Translations under genes and position numbers: made by a program | Notes under the pieces: model-generated | Seen by the model: the letters and a program-made list of their open reading frames with translations, nothing else | Told to the model about the DNA's origin: nothing | Databases searched by the model: none | In this document: in pieces, positions 36,901-47,259 of the stretch | Layout: each line of letters begins with the position of its first letter | Position numbering within the stretch: the stretch's first letter is position 1 | From: Augochlora pura | Lineage: Eukaryota; Arthropoda; Insecta; Hymenoptera; Halictidae | Direction of reading: 5' to 3' | NCBI RefSeq assembly: GCF_028453695.1 | Contig: NC_135777.1 | Coordinates: 15,241,714-15,305,713 of the forward strand | DNA length: 64,000 nucleotides

Positions 36901-37632
36901 CACGTCCAGCGATTGCACGTCCAACGAGCACGGGAACGGCGACGCGGTGGAGTCCGTTGGTCGCCGAGGATGTTTCTCGGCCATGTCCCTGAACCCAAGC
37001 TCGGAGATGTCCTTCAGCATGTTCCAGGAGACGTTCAGCGTGAGCAGGTTGGACAGCGGGCAGAACAAGTGCTCCGGGATCTGCCAGATGTTGTTCCACG
37101 AGAGATCGATCTTCTCGATCTGCGGGACCGCGTCGAACGCGCCGCTCTCCAGCTCCAGGCTGTACTTGCCCTTCCGGCCGTTCAGGCTGCGCACCGTTAA
37201 ATTCCGTAGGTCTCGCAGACCGCTGAGCACTTTCGCCGGCCAGTGGACCAGCTTGCACCCTGTCAGTCTCAGCGATCTCAGCCTCCAGAGCTGCACGAAC
37301 CCGTCGACGTTCAGCACGTCCGCGTCCGGGGCGTCGGTGTTCTCGCAGACAACGTTCATCGAGGTCACGTACTCGCTGGTCGCCTGTGAGAAGTTTGTCT
37401 TCAAGTTCTCGCCACCCACGGACTGGTGCACGCAGGTGACCGCGCCGTCCTGTCGCGACTCCCACGAGCAGTGCTCCGGCAGGTCGAGCCTGGGCGGCAG
37501 TTCGCTGGTCACCGCGAGCACGTGGCATACCGGGATCAGGAGACAGTAGTAGCAGGCCAACGTCAGCGTCGACACCGGGCCACGGTGTCGGCCCACCATG
37601 GGTCGGGCCGGGGGACCGACCAGGCCACGCAT
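33958..37632 (-). CDS. Toll-like receptor, long-Toll class (Toll-2/6/7/8/10 clade), intact single-exon CDS
   Basis: Type I membrane receptor of 1,224 residues, probably at the cell surface. Seen: signal peptide (about 1-44, hydrophobic core STLTLACYYCLLIPVCHVLAV less its end); roughly twenty LRRs (about 110-700); LRRCT from NPFICDC (about 703-759); a cysteine cluster leading into an LRRNT at CPTNCTC (about 783); further LRRs; second LRRCT from NPWGCEC (about 947-994); one membrane span (about 1012-1034); TIR domain (about 1065-1199) with FDAYISYS, LCLHYRD, a GEWARFEF segment and the box 3 FW (about 1188); then about 25 residues with a proline run. Known: fly relatives act in epithelial cell intercalation, neurotrophin sensing and immunity, and most carry much longer cytoplasmic tails. 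The ATG at 37632 is the first in frame after a stop at 37729-37731 and has A at -3; the next ATG (37599) has a weaker context. The short tail is compatible with Toll-10, but orthology is unresolved. Confidence 0.96.
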   Translation of the reverse strand: MRGLVGPPARPMVGRHRGPVSTLTLACYYCLLIPVCHVLAVTSELPPRLDLPEHCSWESRQDGAVTCVHQSVGGENLKTNFSQATSEYVTSMNVVCENTDAPDADVLNVDGFVQLWRLRSLRLTGCKLVHWPAKVLSGLRDLRNLTVRSLNGRKGKYSLELESGAFDAVPQIEKIDLSWNNIWQIPEHLFCPLSNLLTLNVSWNMLKDISELGFRDMAEKHPRRPTDSTASPFPCSLDVQSLDVSNNQISVLPAYGFSSLKRLKVLNMSNNAIAMVADKALQGLRSLETFDLSGNRIVALPMEMFREAAKSLKELRLQNNSISALSPGLVADMNQLVALDLSRNALTSSWLNSATFSGLIRLVLLNLSHNRISKLDPALFKDLYTLQILNLQYNEIETIPADTFAPMSNLHTLDLAYNRLSYLDAYSLNGLFALSLLSLDSNQLEGIHPDAFRNCSSMQDLNLSGNNLDSIPVALKDMTLLRTLDLGENQIRSLNRPGFRGMSSLYGLRMIGNEIANVTAEDFAELPALQILNLARNKIDTVEDGTFAANRALQAIRLDSNLLEDVSGVFAGSPGLLWLNMSDNLIVHFDYGFLPEKLQWMDLHKNLIMDLGVAPQGMRLQTLDVSFNRLTRIHSRSIPDSIELLFVNDNLIQTVEPQTFFDKKNLTRVDLYANQIVKMNLSAFQLTQVPAHRQLPEFYIGGNPFICDCTTEWLQRINSLPLRQHPRVMDLESVYCRLPYDRHKSFIPLLEAKPSQFLCTYKAHCFALCHCCDFDACDCEMTCPTNCTCYHDQSWSANVVDCSNSGYKTLPGRLPMDATEVYLDGNNFGELNSHSFIGRKNLQILYANDSNIIAIRNHTFSGLKRLVVLHLENNKISVLNGVELMPLENLKELYLQNNLLTYIDNGTFVPLRQLEVLRLENNRLGTFAVWQLGQNPYLVDIGLSSNPWGCECSYLDRVREWMSRNRAKISDWRSVTCSLGMPITLPANGSAINCAALTGTTSVIETRPLEAYLPLLLATAVLIFAMVALVCGAFKHRRALRTWAASRCGLRACYKTAAFEDQEKPFDAYISYSAVDEAFVSTILVPKLETSYRLCLHYRDLGAGSNVADAVTEAADSSRRTILVLSKNFLHGEWARFEFKAALRDALKGKGRSVILLLVGGVCPRDLDADLNKRISSHTVLVWGDKLFWQKLRFAMPDVSPIPVLERPLPLPPPPPPPAQHQWT

Positions 37633-38704
37633 CTTTAGCGTACTCGGTGGTGCCTTCTTCTTCCCTGGGCCACCCACCTCCTGACCATCACACGAAAACC
37701 ACCACCGACGATGATTCACTAACGCACGCTATGGTCGCACGTATACGCCCTCCAATATTTACTCCGACCGACTGTCATGTGTGGCCCCGGTGCAATCGAT
37801 ACGCGAAACTTCCCGCGGCACCTGTCTCCGCTAAGATCCAATCATATGCTGGAATCCCGACTTCCGACAACTCGGGGTTTAAGGAGCCCCGGCTCCTCGG
37901 CTCTTACCGGCGACTCGCACTCCGAGGTTCACACTTCACACGACTCCGTTCTGGCCCGGCTCCGGACACCCGGCCACGGGACCGACTACTCAGCTTTTTA
38001 CCAAACGAATTCGAGTTTCTGGGAAGGCCAGAGCTTCGTCCCTTGTTTTCTAAGCTCCTCCAAATTGATCGAGTAATCCTGAAGAGCTGCTCCGAAAGCG
38101 CTCCTGCTATATCACGATATACCGTTCGCCGACTGGTTTAATTCTCCACGAAATGTCTAACGCACAGTTCCCTATCCGCGGGCTGGATGGACACTGACCA
38201 AGGGTCGCCGTGTCCGTTCACCGAAATCCCATCGGTCAGGGGAAAGAACTTGGAACGCGAGGAAATGATCGACACAGCTCGCTGGGTGCAAGAGAGAGGA
38301 GACTGAACCGTATGGCACAGGCCGGCAGGGTACGACACCGAGAACACCGTAGCACTCGGTACGGCGGCCACCGCGCAACTGACGCTTCGGATCTCCTCAG
38401 CATCTAACTCGACGCTGCGTCCACCAATCGTTCCTTCCCCCACCAACGGCGGCAGCACCGACACACAGAGGGAGAGAGAGCGCAACGGACACACAGACGG
38501 AAAAGGGACACACACGCGCGCAACCAACGCAGAAAGGACCGGCATCCTACTACGTCGAGCACGCGCCCATCGTCGTCGCCCTCCATGGTGGAAGGAAGAC
38601 GGCATACGGTCCCTCGGAACCCTTTACTCGTCCTTCTCCCGCCGACTGGGAAAACCCGGAGCATCGTCCACGGACACGCCGCGTTTCTCTGCACGCGAAC
38701 GACG
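37633..38704 (-). other. GC-rich leader or proximal promoter region of the Toll gene
   Basis: About 1.07 kb upstream of the receptor start. It is GC- and CpG-rich, with an in-frame stop at 37729-37731 and a purine-rich stretch near 38469-38480. Open frames on both strands here are arginine/serine-rich, without domains, and typical of GC-rich non-coding DNA. It probably holds 5' UTR and core promoter sequence. The exon structure is not visible by eye. Confidence 0.4.
37635..37688 (-). other. Upstream ORF in the Toll 5' leader (17 codons)
   Basis: Reading the minus strand, an ATG at 37688 opens a 17-codon frame (MVRRWVAQG..., arginine-rich) that stops with TAA at 37635-37637, two bases before the receptor ATG. 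The ATG has G at -3 and G at +4, a favourable context. It is in a different frame from the receptor. Whether it is in the mature mRNA is unknown: a possible splice acceptor (GATGGTCAG, then GAGG) ends at 37681 and would remove its ATG. If retained, it would be expected to lower receptor translation or force reinitiation. That is inference. Confidence 0.5.
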
Positions 38705-38712
38705 TATATATA
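38705..38712 (-). promoter_or_regulatory. TATA-like element, possible Toll promoter
   Basis: The sequence TATATATA lies in a GC-rich context about 1.07 kb upstream of the receptor ATG. On the minus strand it is followed about 20 nt later by GTGCAGAGA, a weak initiator-like match. The spacing is only roughly right, and such AT octamers are common, so this is a candidate only. If real, the 5' UTR would be about 1 kb unless spliced. Confidence 0.22.
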
Positions 38713-41255
38713 CCATTGCACGATGCCCGCGGAAAACGGACGCTTCTGCTATCTTCGCCATCTTCTTCGCCTTTTATCGGTTCGTCCTCTCCCTTGTTTT
38801 CGAATCCCACGACATCTCCGACTTTCCTTCCGGTTTTCTTGAATGTTTTATCTCGCTCGAACGCAAAGTTAAGCTTGCCCGTTGTAATCGGGGGCTTATC
38901 TCTACAGGAAGCTAGGGCGTTTACTTTATTGTTTGACTGCGCGTCCGCAGGTGCTTATCTGTCGCAGGTGACTAGTATTCAAAGTGTAGTTGTTTGCGTT
39001 GTCATTCGTTGTGGAAGCTGGGTACGTCTTTTCTTTCGCGACCGCTTCGAATGTTCCATTGTGGTTCGAGCAATTTGTGAATTACAGTGACTCGCGTATG
39101 GTCTTCTTGATCTAGAGAATGTGTCGTCAGGATAAAAGGAGGCTGAGGCAGTCAGGTATTACTCCATTGTTTCATTTTATACACAACTGTTTGTCTGCTG
39201 CAGGGAGAATGCCATTGAAAGCGAATGAACGACTCTAAATTACCTCCTTGTACTATACATAATTTATCACATGTCAATGTTATAGAAATCGAAAGTAGAG
39301 TTTCATCTGTCGTCAGTCTCGCTCCACCAGGGAGATTATTGGCAGTAATTTTTTAATTCATATTTATTCAGACAGATATTTGTGGATTGTTTATACAATA
39401 TATCTGTTACTTGCGAAAACGATAATATTCTTTAAATAACAAAATAAATGTCCCTTTGCTATTTTTATAAACTACTATAAAGTAGTTGCTTCTAACGCGC
39501 TCCGTAAATCTAATGTTAAGAACGAAATCCAGCTAATTAAGCAATTAAGGAACCTTGAAGGCATATTAGTAAATTATCAGACGATCAAGTTAAAGTTGCA
39601 TAAAAGACCACTCTGTAAACGCAAGTGGATAGAATTCACAGTCCGCTGGAAACGAAAATCCCGTCTGAACTCTCGTGATTCAAACATCCACCTCAATCGA
39701 CATATCACGGTCTCATCTTTCCAAGAAATGGAGAGGCTAAAGACCGCAGGCTGATGCACGGAGAGGCCGAAGACCCCCGAGGTGTTCGTTACCTATTTCA
39801 CATGGCGGGCAGACACCTGTCAGTTTAAAAAGTCTAAAACACCGCGGAAAAGGTGCGCACGTAGCCGGTTTCCATCTTCCGTGCGGTCGAAAGAGTTGCG
39901 CGGCCGACTGATGTTGCGTGAGCCGAGGAGATCTGCCGGGACACCTTACACCTCGACGTAGATGGCCACCCTCGTCCTACACGATGAAATCTTATTCTCC
40001 CGGCCTCGGCCACGACCACCCCGATACGCCCGGAGAACCAGAAGAAGATCGTATCGCCGTCGCGATTCCCGATTGCCGCGCGGTTCCTCCGCGCTCCCCG
40101 GGCCCTCTTATGAGCGACCCTGTCCTTCGACCGGCTCCCGGCCACCGCGAAACTCTATTTCTGATCCCGCGGACAGATCGTTCCCTTTATTTCGTGCTGC
40201 ATTCTCGCGCAACGCCGCCGCATCGCCTCCTTTGTTTCTCCGGCTAACGTCGGACGCATTTGGATCGGACGGAAATGAAAGCGTGCTCGCGCGCCACTTC
40301 GCCCGCGATACATTTCCCCCCTCCCCACTGCGAACCGCATTCCGGCTTTACATTTTCAATTTTTCTTCTGCATTTTGAATTTGGCTCGGATACGGTCGCG
40401 ATGCGCCCGGTTCGGTGGAAAGCCTTACGATGCTTCTACTTTCAAATGTTTTCAATTAACCCAGTTTTATTCTACCGCGCGATGCTTGGAAATGCATAGA
40501 ATCGTTCCCTTTTTAAATTATTTAGTCGTTTATTTGTATAAACGGGTATACATCTATTTCTACAAAAATGCGAAAGCATAATTTATAGCGAATGCCGAGG
40601 AATCGGAGAATGAAATAAACAGTTCACAAATGAACTTATATAGTAAACCAAAGGCAATTGTTTGCATTTTAACGCTAGTATTAAATTCGCCGGAAAATAC
40701 GCTAGCATTTTTAGTCCAGAAAATACAGATCCGATTCTTATGGAGACATTCAGGGTCTACATCAACGGATCATAATCGTAATCGCAAAAACGGTTGACCC
40801 ACTTTAGAGACGATAAAACGATTTATTGTTCGTCGATTTCATGCAAGTGATCGATTGAATTGTACCTTGTGATCTAGATAATAGCGCAGTTAATCGTAAA
40901 TTTTCGTGCGACCATAAAGCTATGACCGTAAATCTTCAGATTGAATTTTGGATCCTCGTAACTACTTTCTTTACATTTCCGTGTCTTTTAACAGTGTTCA
41001 GTAGACCGCGTCTGTTGCAAGAAACACAAGTCATTTAGAAACGACTTCTTTCCTTCGCGGACGAAAAAGTACCAACTAATTTTTCCCGGCAAGCGCCACC
41101 AACTACAGTAAATTTTCAATTGTTTCTCACTTTGTGAACAGAAATTGACAATTTGGAAAAGGAGGTGGGATCGTTTGCATCTTGCACCTCGGTTTTATCG
41201 TTGTTGATAATCGGTAATTATTAATTTTTATTAATTTAATTATAAATTTCTATTA
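38713..41255. other. Non-coding upstream flank of the Toll gene
   Basis: A GC island at about 39830-40480, otherwise mixed to AT-rich. A short imperfect direct repeat (GGAGAGGCTAAAGACC / GGAGAGGCCGAAGACC) lies at 39729-39776. As the nearest 5' flank it is the most likely place for promoter-proximal enhancers of the receptor gene. That is positional inference only. Confidence 0.45.
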
Positions 41256-41453
41256 ATATCTTGTCAAGTATAAATGTTATTCCATTCTTTTAACCCGGAA
41301 TAAAATTCTGTTCTCTTCTCATCAGTATTTAACCATTCAAATTAATGTAGACAAATGCAATAAATATTTTTCCTTTTTTCTTTAAGAAATTATTACAGTA
41401 GAAAAAGTGCTCATCCTTGTAACTATGAAGAAAATAGTAAGGCAAGGGGTTAA
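41256..41453. mobile_element. TTAA MITE, subfamily C copy 2, inverted and one end lost
   Basis: Read on the minus strand from 41453 this starts TTAACCCCTTGCCTTACTAT and follows the 54485 copy closely for about 190 bp, down to the segment ACTTGACAAGATATT. Beyond about 41256 the match stops, and no second TTAA terminus is visible. It is therefore truncated or replaced by AT-rich sequence on that side. Confidence 0.7.
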
Positions 41454-42775
41454 AACGAATCACGAGGCTCGAATAATCGTATCTCCTCTTTTGAAGATTG
41501 TCCATTTTTGTTTAAAATTTGAACGGACATTTCGGGAGAATTTACTGTTACGTCATAAAATTTAAAATGAATGTTTATAATGTACTGTAATTCGAAGCAT
41601 AATACATCAGAATAATTGTAAAATGTGTGCTCATCCTTTAAATAGTCTCTCTGCGAATCTCAAAGATTAAAATTATATTAGCAACTTAGTAAATTAAAAT
41701 TGCTACTACCAACTACCATGTTTGTTTTGCTTGTTAAATCCAATATTGAAGCGTACGCATGGATTCTGCAATCCTTGAAAGCACATGATATAAATGTATA
41801 AATAACACATGAATTAATAATTAGCGTTTAGGATTAAGCACATCGTATAACAAATGAGTCTCGTCCGAGATTTGAAAGCTCATAATAAAAAGAAAGTAAA
41901 AACACTTAATATCATATATACTTAACACCGTGTCTATTTACATATCTTCGTGAATAATTTTCATATTTTACATAATTTGCATATTTTTCGAGCATAAATA
42001 TCTTATTGATTCCGCATATTTATCCTGCATAACATATACAATCTGATCATAATACAGCAGATCGAAAGCACGCTTTTCATCTCTTTAAAACTACATTTAC
42101 TCATGTTCCTCAGAAATGCATAAAATCCGTTTAGGTTAATAATCGTAATCTTTTACTGCGATTCCTGTGTCTGTGCTCGAAGCTCTCGGCTTACGTGTTC
42201 CAGCACCGCGAAACGCGGCGTGGTCGCGCGGGGGGGAGAACGGAAATCCGAGGCGCGCTATTGAAAACAGCGTTCGCGGAGGAAAAATGCAGAACGGTTG
42301 TTACCATAACGGCAGAAAAGTCTCGAAAGCTGTTACTTCTAATTCGAAACCAGAAATGAAAAAGTAAAACCGGGAATCCCATCGAACACGGTAACGCAAC
42401 GGGCAAACTGTTTTTCGTCGACAGATTTGTTACGACTATCTGGTGCTCGCAATCATTTTTTATTGTTATTCTCGCTATTACGGCGTGCACGGGTCGTCCA
42501 ATAAATCCCGGCACAATGGCGAGAAAATGCTTCGTCATCGAATACTTCGGAGCACGGCTCTCGATCGCTAAATCATCGTAAAGCGATCATGCTGGATTAG
42601 AGTTGCCTCATAACATCGACACGACCCCTGGCTCTACGCCTCCTTCCGCGGAAATCTTTGCATAAACTCGGTCACGACAAATATCTCCAGCTAGGGACCA
42701 GCTACGATCTTTTAAAACCGCATCGATCCCGGTTTCCACGAACGACGAGAGCGATACTTTTAATATCACGACGCT

Positions 42776-43026
42776 TTAACTCCTTGCCGTACCATTTTCC
42801 TCGCAATTATTGCGATTAGAAATTTTTCAGTTGACATAATTTCTTAGAAGGGACAGAACATTAACATTTATTCCGTGCCTGAATTTTCTCGAATACTTAA
42901 ATTTTAATAACAAGGGATTGGAATTTTATTCCAATTTTAAAGAACAGAATAACATCCATATTTAATAATTTATTACTACTAATTACCATCGCGAGTCGCA
43001 CTCGTCAAAGTACGGTAAAAGTTTAA
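42776..43026. mobile_element. TTAA-flanked MITE, subfamily D copy 1
   Basis: A 251-bp element from TTAACTCCTTGCCGTACC to AGTACGGTAAAAGTTTAA. It shares TAATTTCTTAGAAGG with subfamily C and almost its whole body with 50432-50895. The right subterminal region contains CGAGTCGCACTCG, a near-palindrome recurring in other subfamilies. Confidence 0.75.
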
Positions 43027-44077
43027 TATCACGTGATCACGCGATCCCTATCGCGACATCGCGTTCGAATTTCGAGTCTGCGTACAATTCGACAGCGAAC
43101 GTTCGCACTCGTTTCCCATTATTCTGTGGGCCAAAAAAATATTCGTAAACTTTAATCTAAATCCCCTCGAAAACGCTGCTTTCGCGAGAAAAGCGGGTTG
43201 CCGCGTGACGTCGACCCGCTATTATGACGTCGCCGGTAACGACAGCAGCGATGCTCCAGATAAGAAATTATTGTATCACAAAGTCGAAGTTCGGAACGCT
43301 TTTATGACCATTGAAACCATTAGAGGCGAGCTGCAAATTTTATGAAGCAAACACGAGTGGCCCTATTCGACCGAGTACTATTTCATATACCGCTGTTTCG
43401 AAGCTGAATTTTTAGCAATTTCAAGAAACGCGTCATCAATTCTTCCAACATTCATTCGTGCATTGCAAACCGAAACGGTGCCTATAGCTAAACCCCATGA
43501 ATTCTCGTGCATGCTTGCACACCTGGTTGAGGCATTCCCAAACAGTGTTCGTGAATGATTAAAGCACAATTTTTCATCGTCCGGTTTTGCATGCTGCATT
43601 GTTCGCACGCCACCAGCTAGGTATTAAGCAGCGATGTTAATAAATATTCACAGTCTAATCCTTGCAGAAATCTGAACAATCGATCATATTATTTCGCATC
43701 CGAGAGTCGTTCAATCATGAATCACTGAGCCGGCTAAACTCCGAAATCGAGCCGCGACTTGAGAAACGAGCGCGCAACGACATTAACGTTTGCATCCCGC
43801 GGCCGAAACGAATCACATATGAGGTTCCACATGTCTAGCAAAAAAAGAGTATGGAGTTCACGAATCGACTGGGGCGAACATGGGCCACTGCGAACCGGTC
43901 TCTCTCCCTTCTTTTTCCGACGCGTTTCCCCCCCGCTCGTCCCTCTATCGCGATCCAGCCGATATTCGGAGCACACCACCCCTGCCGGAGGACTGCTCAT
44001 AAAAAGGTTTCGATCAATTTTTAAGTGGCCGACCGATCGGCTTGGTTTTCTATTTCTCTTTATGTCCACTGGACCCG

Positions 44078-44242
44078 ATGGGGGAGAAAGAAGAGGCAAC
44101 GGAGGGCTCGGACACGTATTTATACGTCGACGAGCCCCCTCCGCCACCCCTCCTCGCGCGGACCGTATATCGAGATCTTCGATTCGTGTGTAACGCGACG
44201 ACTGACTCCGCAGGCTCGTGGTCCTCGATACGCTCCGAATAA
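44078..44242 (+). CDS. Weak small-ORF candidate, 54 aa, unrecognised
   Basis: An ATG frame of 54 residues: an acidic start (MGEKEEATEGSDTYLYVDE), a five-proline run, then LLARTVYRDLRFV and a serine-rich end. Composition is balanced, unlike the Arg/Pro/Ser-only frames usual in these islands. A GTAACG donor-like site follows RDLRFV, so it could also be a first exon. No domain is recognised, and overlapping frames exist on the same and opposite strands. It may well be chance. Confidence 0.15.
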   Translation: MGEKEEATEGSDTYLYVDEPPPPPLLARTVYRDLRFVCNATTDSAGSWSSIRSE

Positions 44243-45317
44243 GCCCCGCTGATTCATTCTTGTCCGGCCGTCCGGGGACCGGCGACTTGATCGATGATGA
44301 TCCAGGATGATTTGTATTGTGTGTAGCCGGCCCGCGGTGAATTGAATTTCGGGGAATCCGCGGCCGGTGCACCGTGTAGCCGCGATAAGCCGCCACTTCG
44401 AAAGAGGCAAAGATTAGGCGACATTACGCGCCGCTCGATTAGCTAGACCGAATGGCGGGACGCCCACGCTCTTCTGATCCAACGAGTTCGTTCAGTCGCG
44501 GGGCTGCGGCACCGCGAGATTTCTACGCGGGCTTCTTGCTCCCAAGATTGATCACCGTCTTAATTGACGCGTGCCCGGACAGCCGTGATCTTCGCGCATA
44601 TCACCTGTTACAGGATCGTCGCTCTTACGGGTTCATCGACTACGAACGTCGTCGAGACTTCGAACTATCGCATTCCTTTCTTTCTTCGTATGATTTAAGG
44701 ATTTTTTTAATGCTGCCAGCATTTTAGGTGGACATTATAGTGATGTATTTTGTTGTGTAAAACATCGTACAACATATGCACTTTAAAATTGTACTAATAA
44801 AAAGATTAATAACTTTGTCTCCTCACACGCAAAAAGAGATACAATTGAAAAATTCTTGGACAATTTAAAAATATTATTTCAACATATTGTATATTAATCG
44901 ATTTATTAACCTTTATGAGCGATAGTATATGCTTTTTATACATTTTATTTGTTTCATAGTCTTTTATGTTTAAGGGTTTTTTTTTGGATAAATGTATGAA
45001 TGAAATGAAATATTTATGTATGTTATTTTGTGACTATTTTAAAGCAGGTACGAAATGTTATTGTTGCATTATTCGTGAATATCATGTAAGTGAGCAAAGC
45101 ATGTGATGAGAAACATAAACATTAACCTGTTCAGGGATACATCCACGTATTTGTACGTTTAGTTTTTTTAAAATTATGATTATTCTAAGTGTAAAGGAAA
45201 TGAGAATCAATTGAAAAACTATTCGCTAAAGTATCCCTCAGCAATACCAACAAAACCTCGTCGAATGAAATGAGATGGATGATAACTAAAAAAGAAACAA
45301 TTAAATAGATATTTAAA

Positions 45318-45478
45318 TATTTTAATATTATAAATACATTCATGCTAAGTATTTTAATATTATAAATATATTTATGCTAAGTATTTTAATATTATATATA
45401 TATTTATACTAAGTATTTTAATATTATAAATATATTTATACTAAGTATTATAATATTATAAATATATTTATAATAATG
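45318..45478. repeat. 32-bp AT-rich minisatellite, five units
   Basis: Five head-to-tail copies of a 32-bp unit starting TATTTTAATATTATAAATA and ending CTAAG, at 45318, 45350, 45382, 45414 and 45446. The first four are exactly 32 bp with few differences (ACATTCATG, ATATTTATG, ATATTTATA); the fifth is more diverged. There are no spacers, so it is a tandem satellite. Confidence 0.92.
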
Positions 45479-47010
45479 TATAAATTCTAACTTTGATATT
45501 GTCTAAAATTTCATCTGCTCATTTTTGTCATAAATATAGAGCAATCCAATAAAATTCACTTTGACATAACCGGGTCAAAATAATAATGGCGTAGTCTAAT
45601 TTTGCTCACTGTGAGAAACAATGAGGAACATAAAATCGAAGAAAGAATCGAACGTGCAGCTGACCCTATCTCTCGCAATTTACGGAGTCTATATTTATCG
45701 CAGGAGCATAAAATCTTTACGCGGTCATTATCCAGCCAGCAAGAAACATTCGCGTGGCCATTATCTAATCCTCGGCGCGCAACCCCATCGAAGGATAATT
45801 AACGAGACACGGTATTACGCAAGCGCCTCGATAAAAATCGGCGAAAACAGAGACACACCGGGCTGTCTCGAAATGTAATTAATACTTCTTAGCCGGCGAG
45901 GAAGGAAGATCACGCCGAGCCTGTCCGTAATTAAAACCTGTTCGCCGGCCGGGAGAGGGTAAAGGGAAAAAGATCAAGGATCGTTGTAACCCCCGGACGG
46001 CGGCGGTGTCGTCGGGGAATGGGGATCGAAGAAAGTTTCCTTTTCCGGGGCGAGAAATAGCCCGGCCAAAGTCAACCGTGGCACCCTAAACTCCGACGTT
46101 AGCCAGAAATAGGTCTGGCCGGGCTGTTGGTGGGCGAGCTGCACGTACATGCTCGTCTTCCGGACAGGTGGCGGTGTGCGCTGGTGGGGAGCCCCGTGGA
46201 ACACTTGTTCGCGCTAGATAACTTTCGTTTCCCCCCGCCTCGGCCGTTGTTTATCTTATTTACACTGTGTTTCACCATTCGCCGTTTCGAACTTCCCTTC
46301 GAACGGATCTCCTTCGTTGCTCCGGCCAATTGAGAGCCGAACTCCCGCTCGCCCCCTCTCCGCGCCCCACCGCGTCCCACCGCGCGTCCACTTGGAACTT
46401 TCCTCTCCGATTCGAAAATCAATTAGCGGGCAGATTCAGTTTCCATGTAAGAAGAAGGCGTATCGCGGCGACAGCGCGATCTTCGTTGCCTCGGCGGAGC
46501 TTCGGCGTCGGCTCGGCGAGAATCACGCTGAAAAAGAAGTTTTAATTAAAGCTAGGATAAGAGTTTAATCGAGCAAAAGGGATTAATTGCCCCGAAGGGC
46601 GAGGCGGCCGGAGGGGGGAACGAGTTGCCGCGGCGCAACCGCCGAGGGTCAAAGAGAGACCACGTCCTTTCGCAATACTGCTCGATGATTCCGCGGGTTC
46701 TCGAGTGCCCCGAGTCGGGCCAGGGGGCGCCCTCCCCGTAAATAGTCGCGGCGAATGCTTCTCTGAAAGCCTTTTTTTCGTTCGGCAAACAAAACCACGC
46801 CGCCTACCGATACTCGCCTCGATGGGAATCGATGTTATTAAAAACTACGCGGCTCGCCTACCGATTACGCACCAGTCACCGGTTCTCTCCGTCCGTGCCA
46901 AAGACTTTCCGGTTCATCTAATCAACCTAGTCAACAGGCTTTTAATCGATTCGAACTCGACTTCAAAGCGGAATGATTTTAGTTTCTTATCGACGGAACG
47001 AGTCGGGCTG

Positions 47011-47259
47011 TTAACCCTTTGCACTATCGCTCCTTTCATGTTCTGACGATTAACACTTATTCGTACTTAATAATTTCCCTAATAGGACCAGATCATTTTT
47101 GTTTCCTGTACTGTCTTTATTTACCTTCGTTTCTATACTTTGATAACAGAGGAATTTATTTTTACTTCAATGTAGGTGAAATTAATAATATTCATATTTA
47201 GAAGAGCTTGTAAAATCTTCACCACTAGACTGACTCGTTATTGTAGTGCAAGGGGTTAA
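47011..47259. mobile_element. TTAA-flanked MITE, subfamily A copy 2
   Basis: A 249-bp element with TTAA at both ends, left end CCCTTTGCACTATCGCTCC and right end ...GTAGTGCAAGGGG. The interior (AATTTCCCTAATAGGACCAG and the TTTACCTTCGTTTCTATACTTTGATAAC region) is shared with 51583-51892 and, more diverged, with 11794-12246. It looks like the simplest, least rearranged copy of this subfamily in the window. Confidence 0.8.

Larger units (their letters stand above)
43027..47010. other. Non-coding, with one weak small-ORF candidate
   Basis: GC islands at about 43740-44680 and 45870-46980 flank an AT-rich block holding the 32-bp minisatellite. A 54-codon ATG frame at 44078-44242 is the only one here with protein-like composition. 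The long minus-strand frame opposite it starts at GTG and lacks features. Confidence 0.45.

Noticed and set aside
37719..37719. Start of the Toll frame at 37719, adding 29 residues
   Set aside because: The codon is GTG. The first in-frame ATG is at 37632 and is followed by a credible signal peptide.
43734..44396. 220-codon minus-strand open frame
   Set aside because: Starts at GTG with the first internal ATG far downstream; low-complexity Arg/Ser/Pro composition, overlapped by several plus-strand frames.
45318..45478. CRISPR-like regular repeats
   Set aside because: Units are contiguous with no spacers, AT-only, and the context is eukaryotic.
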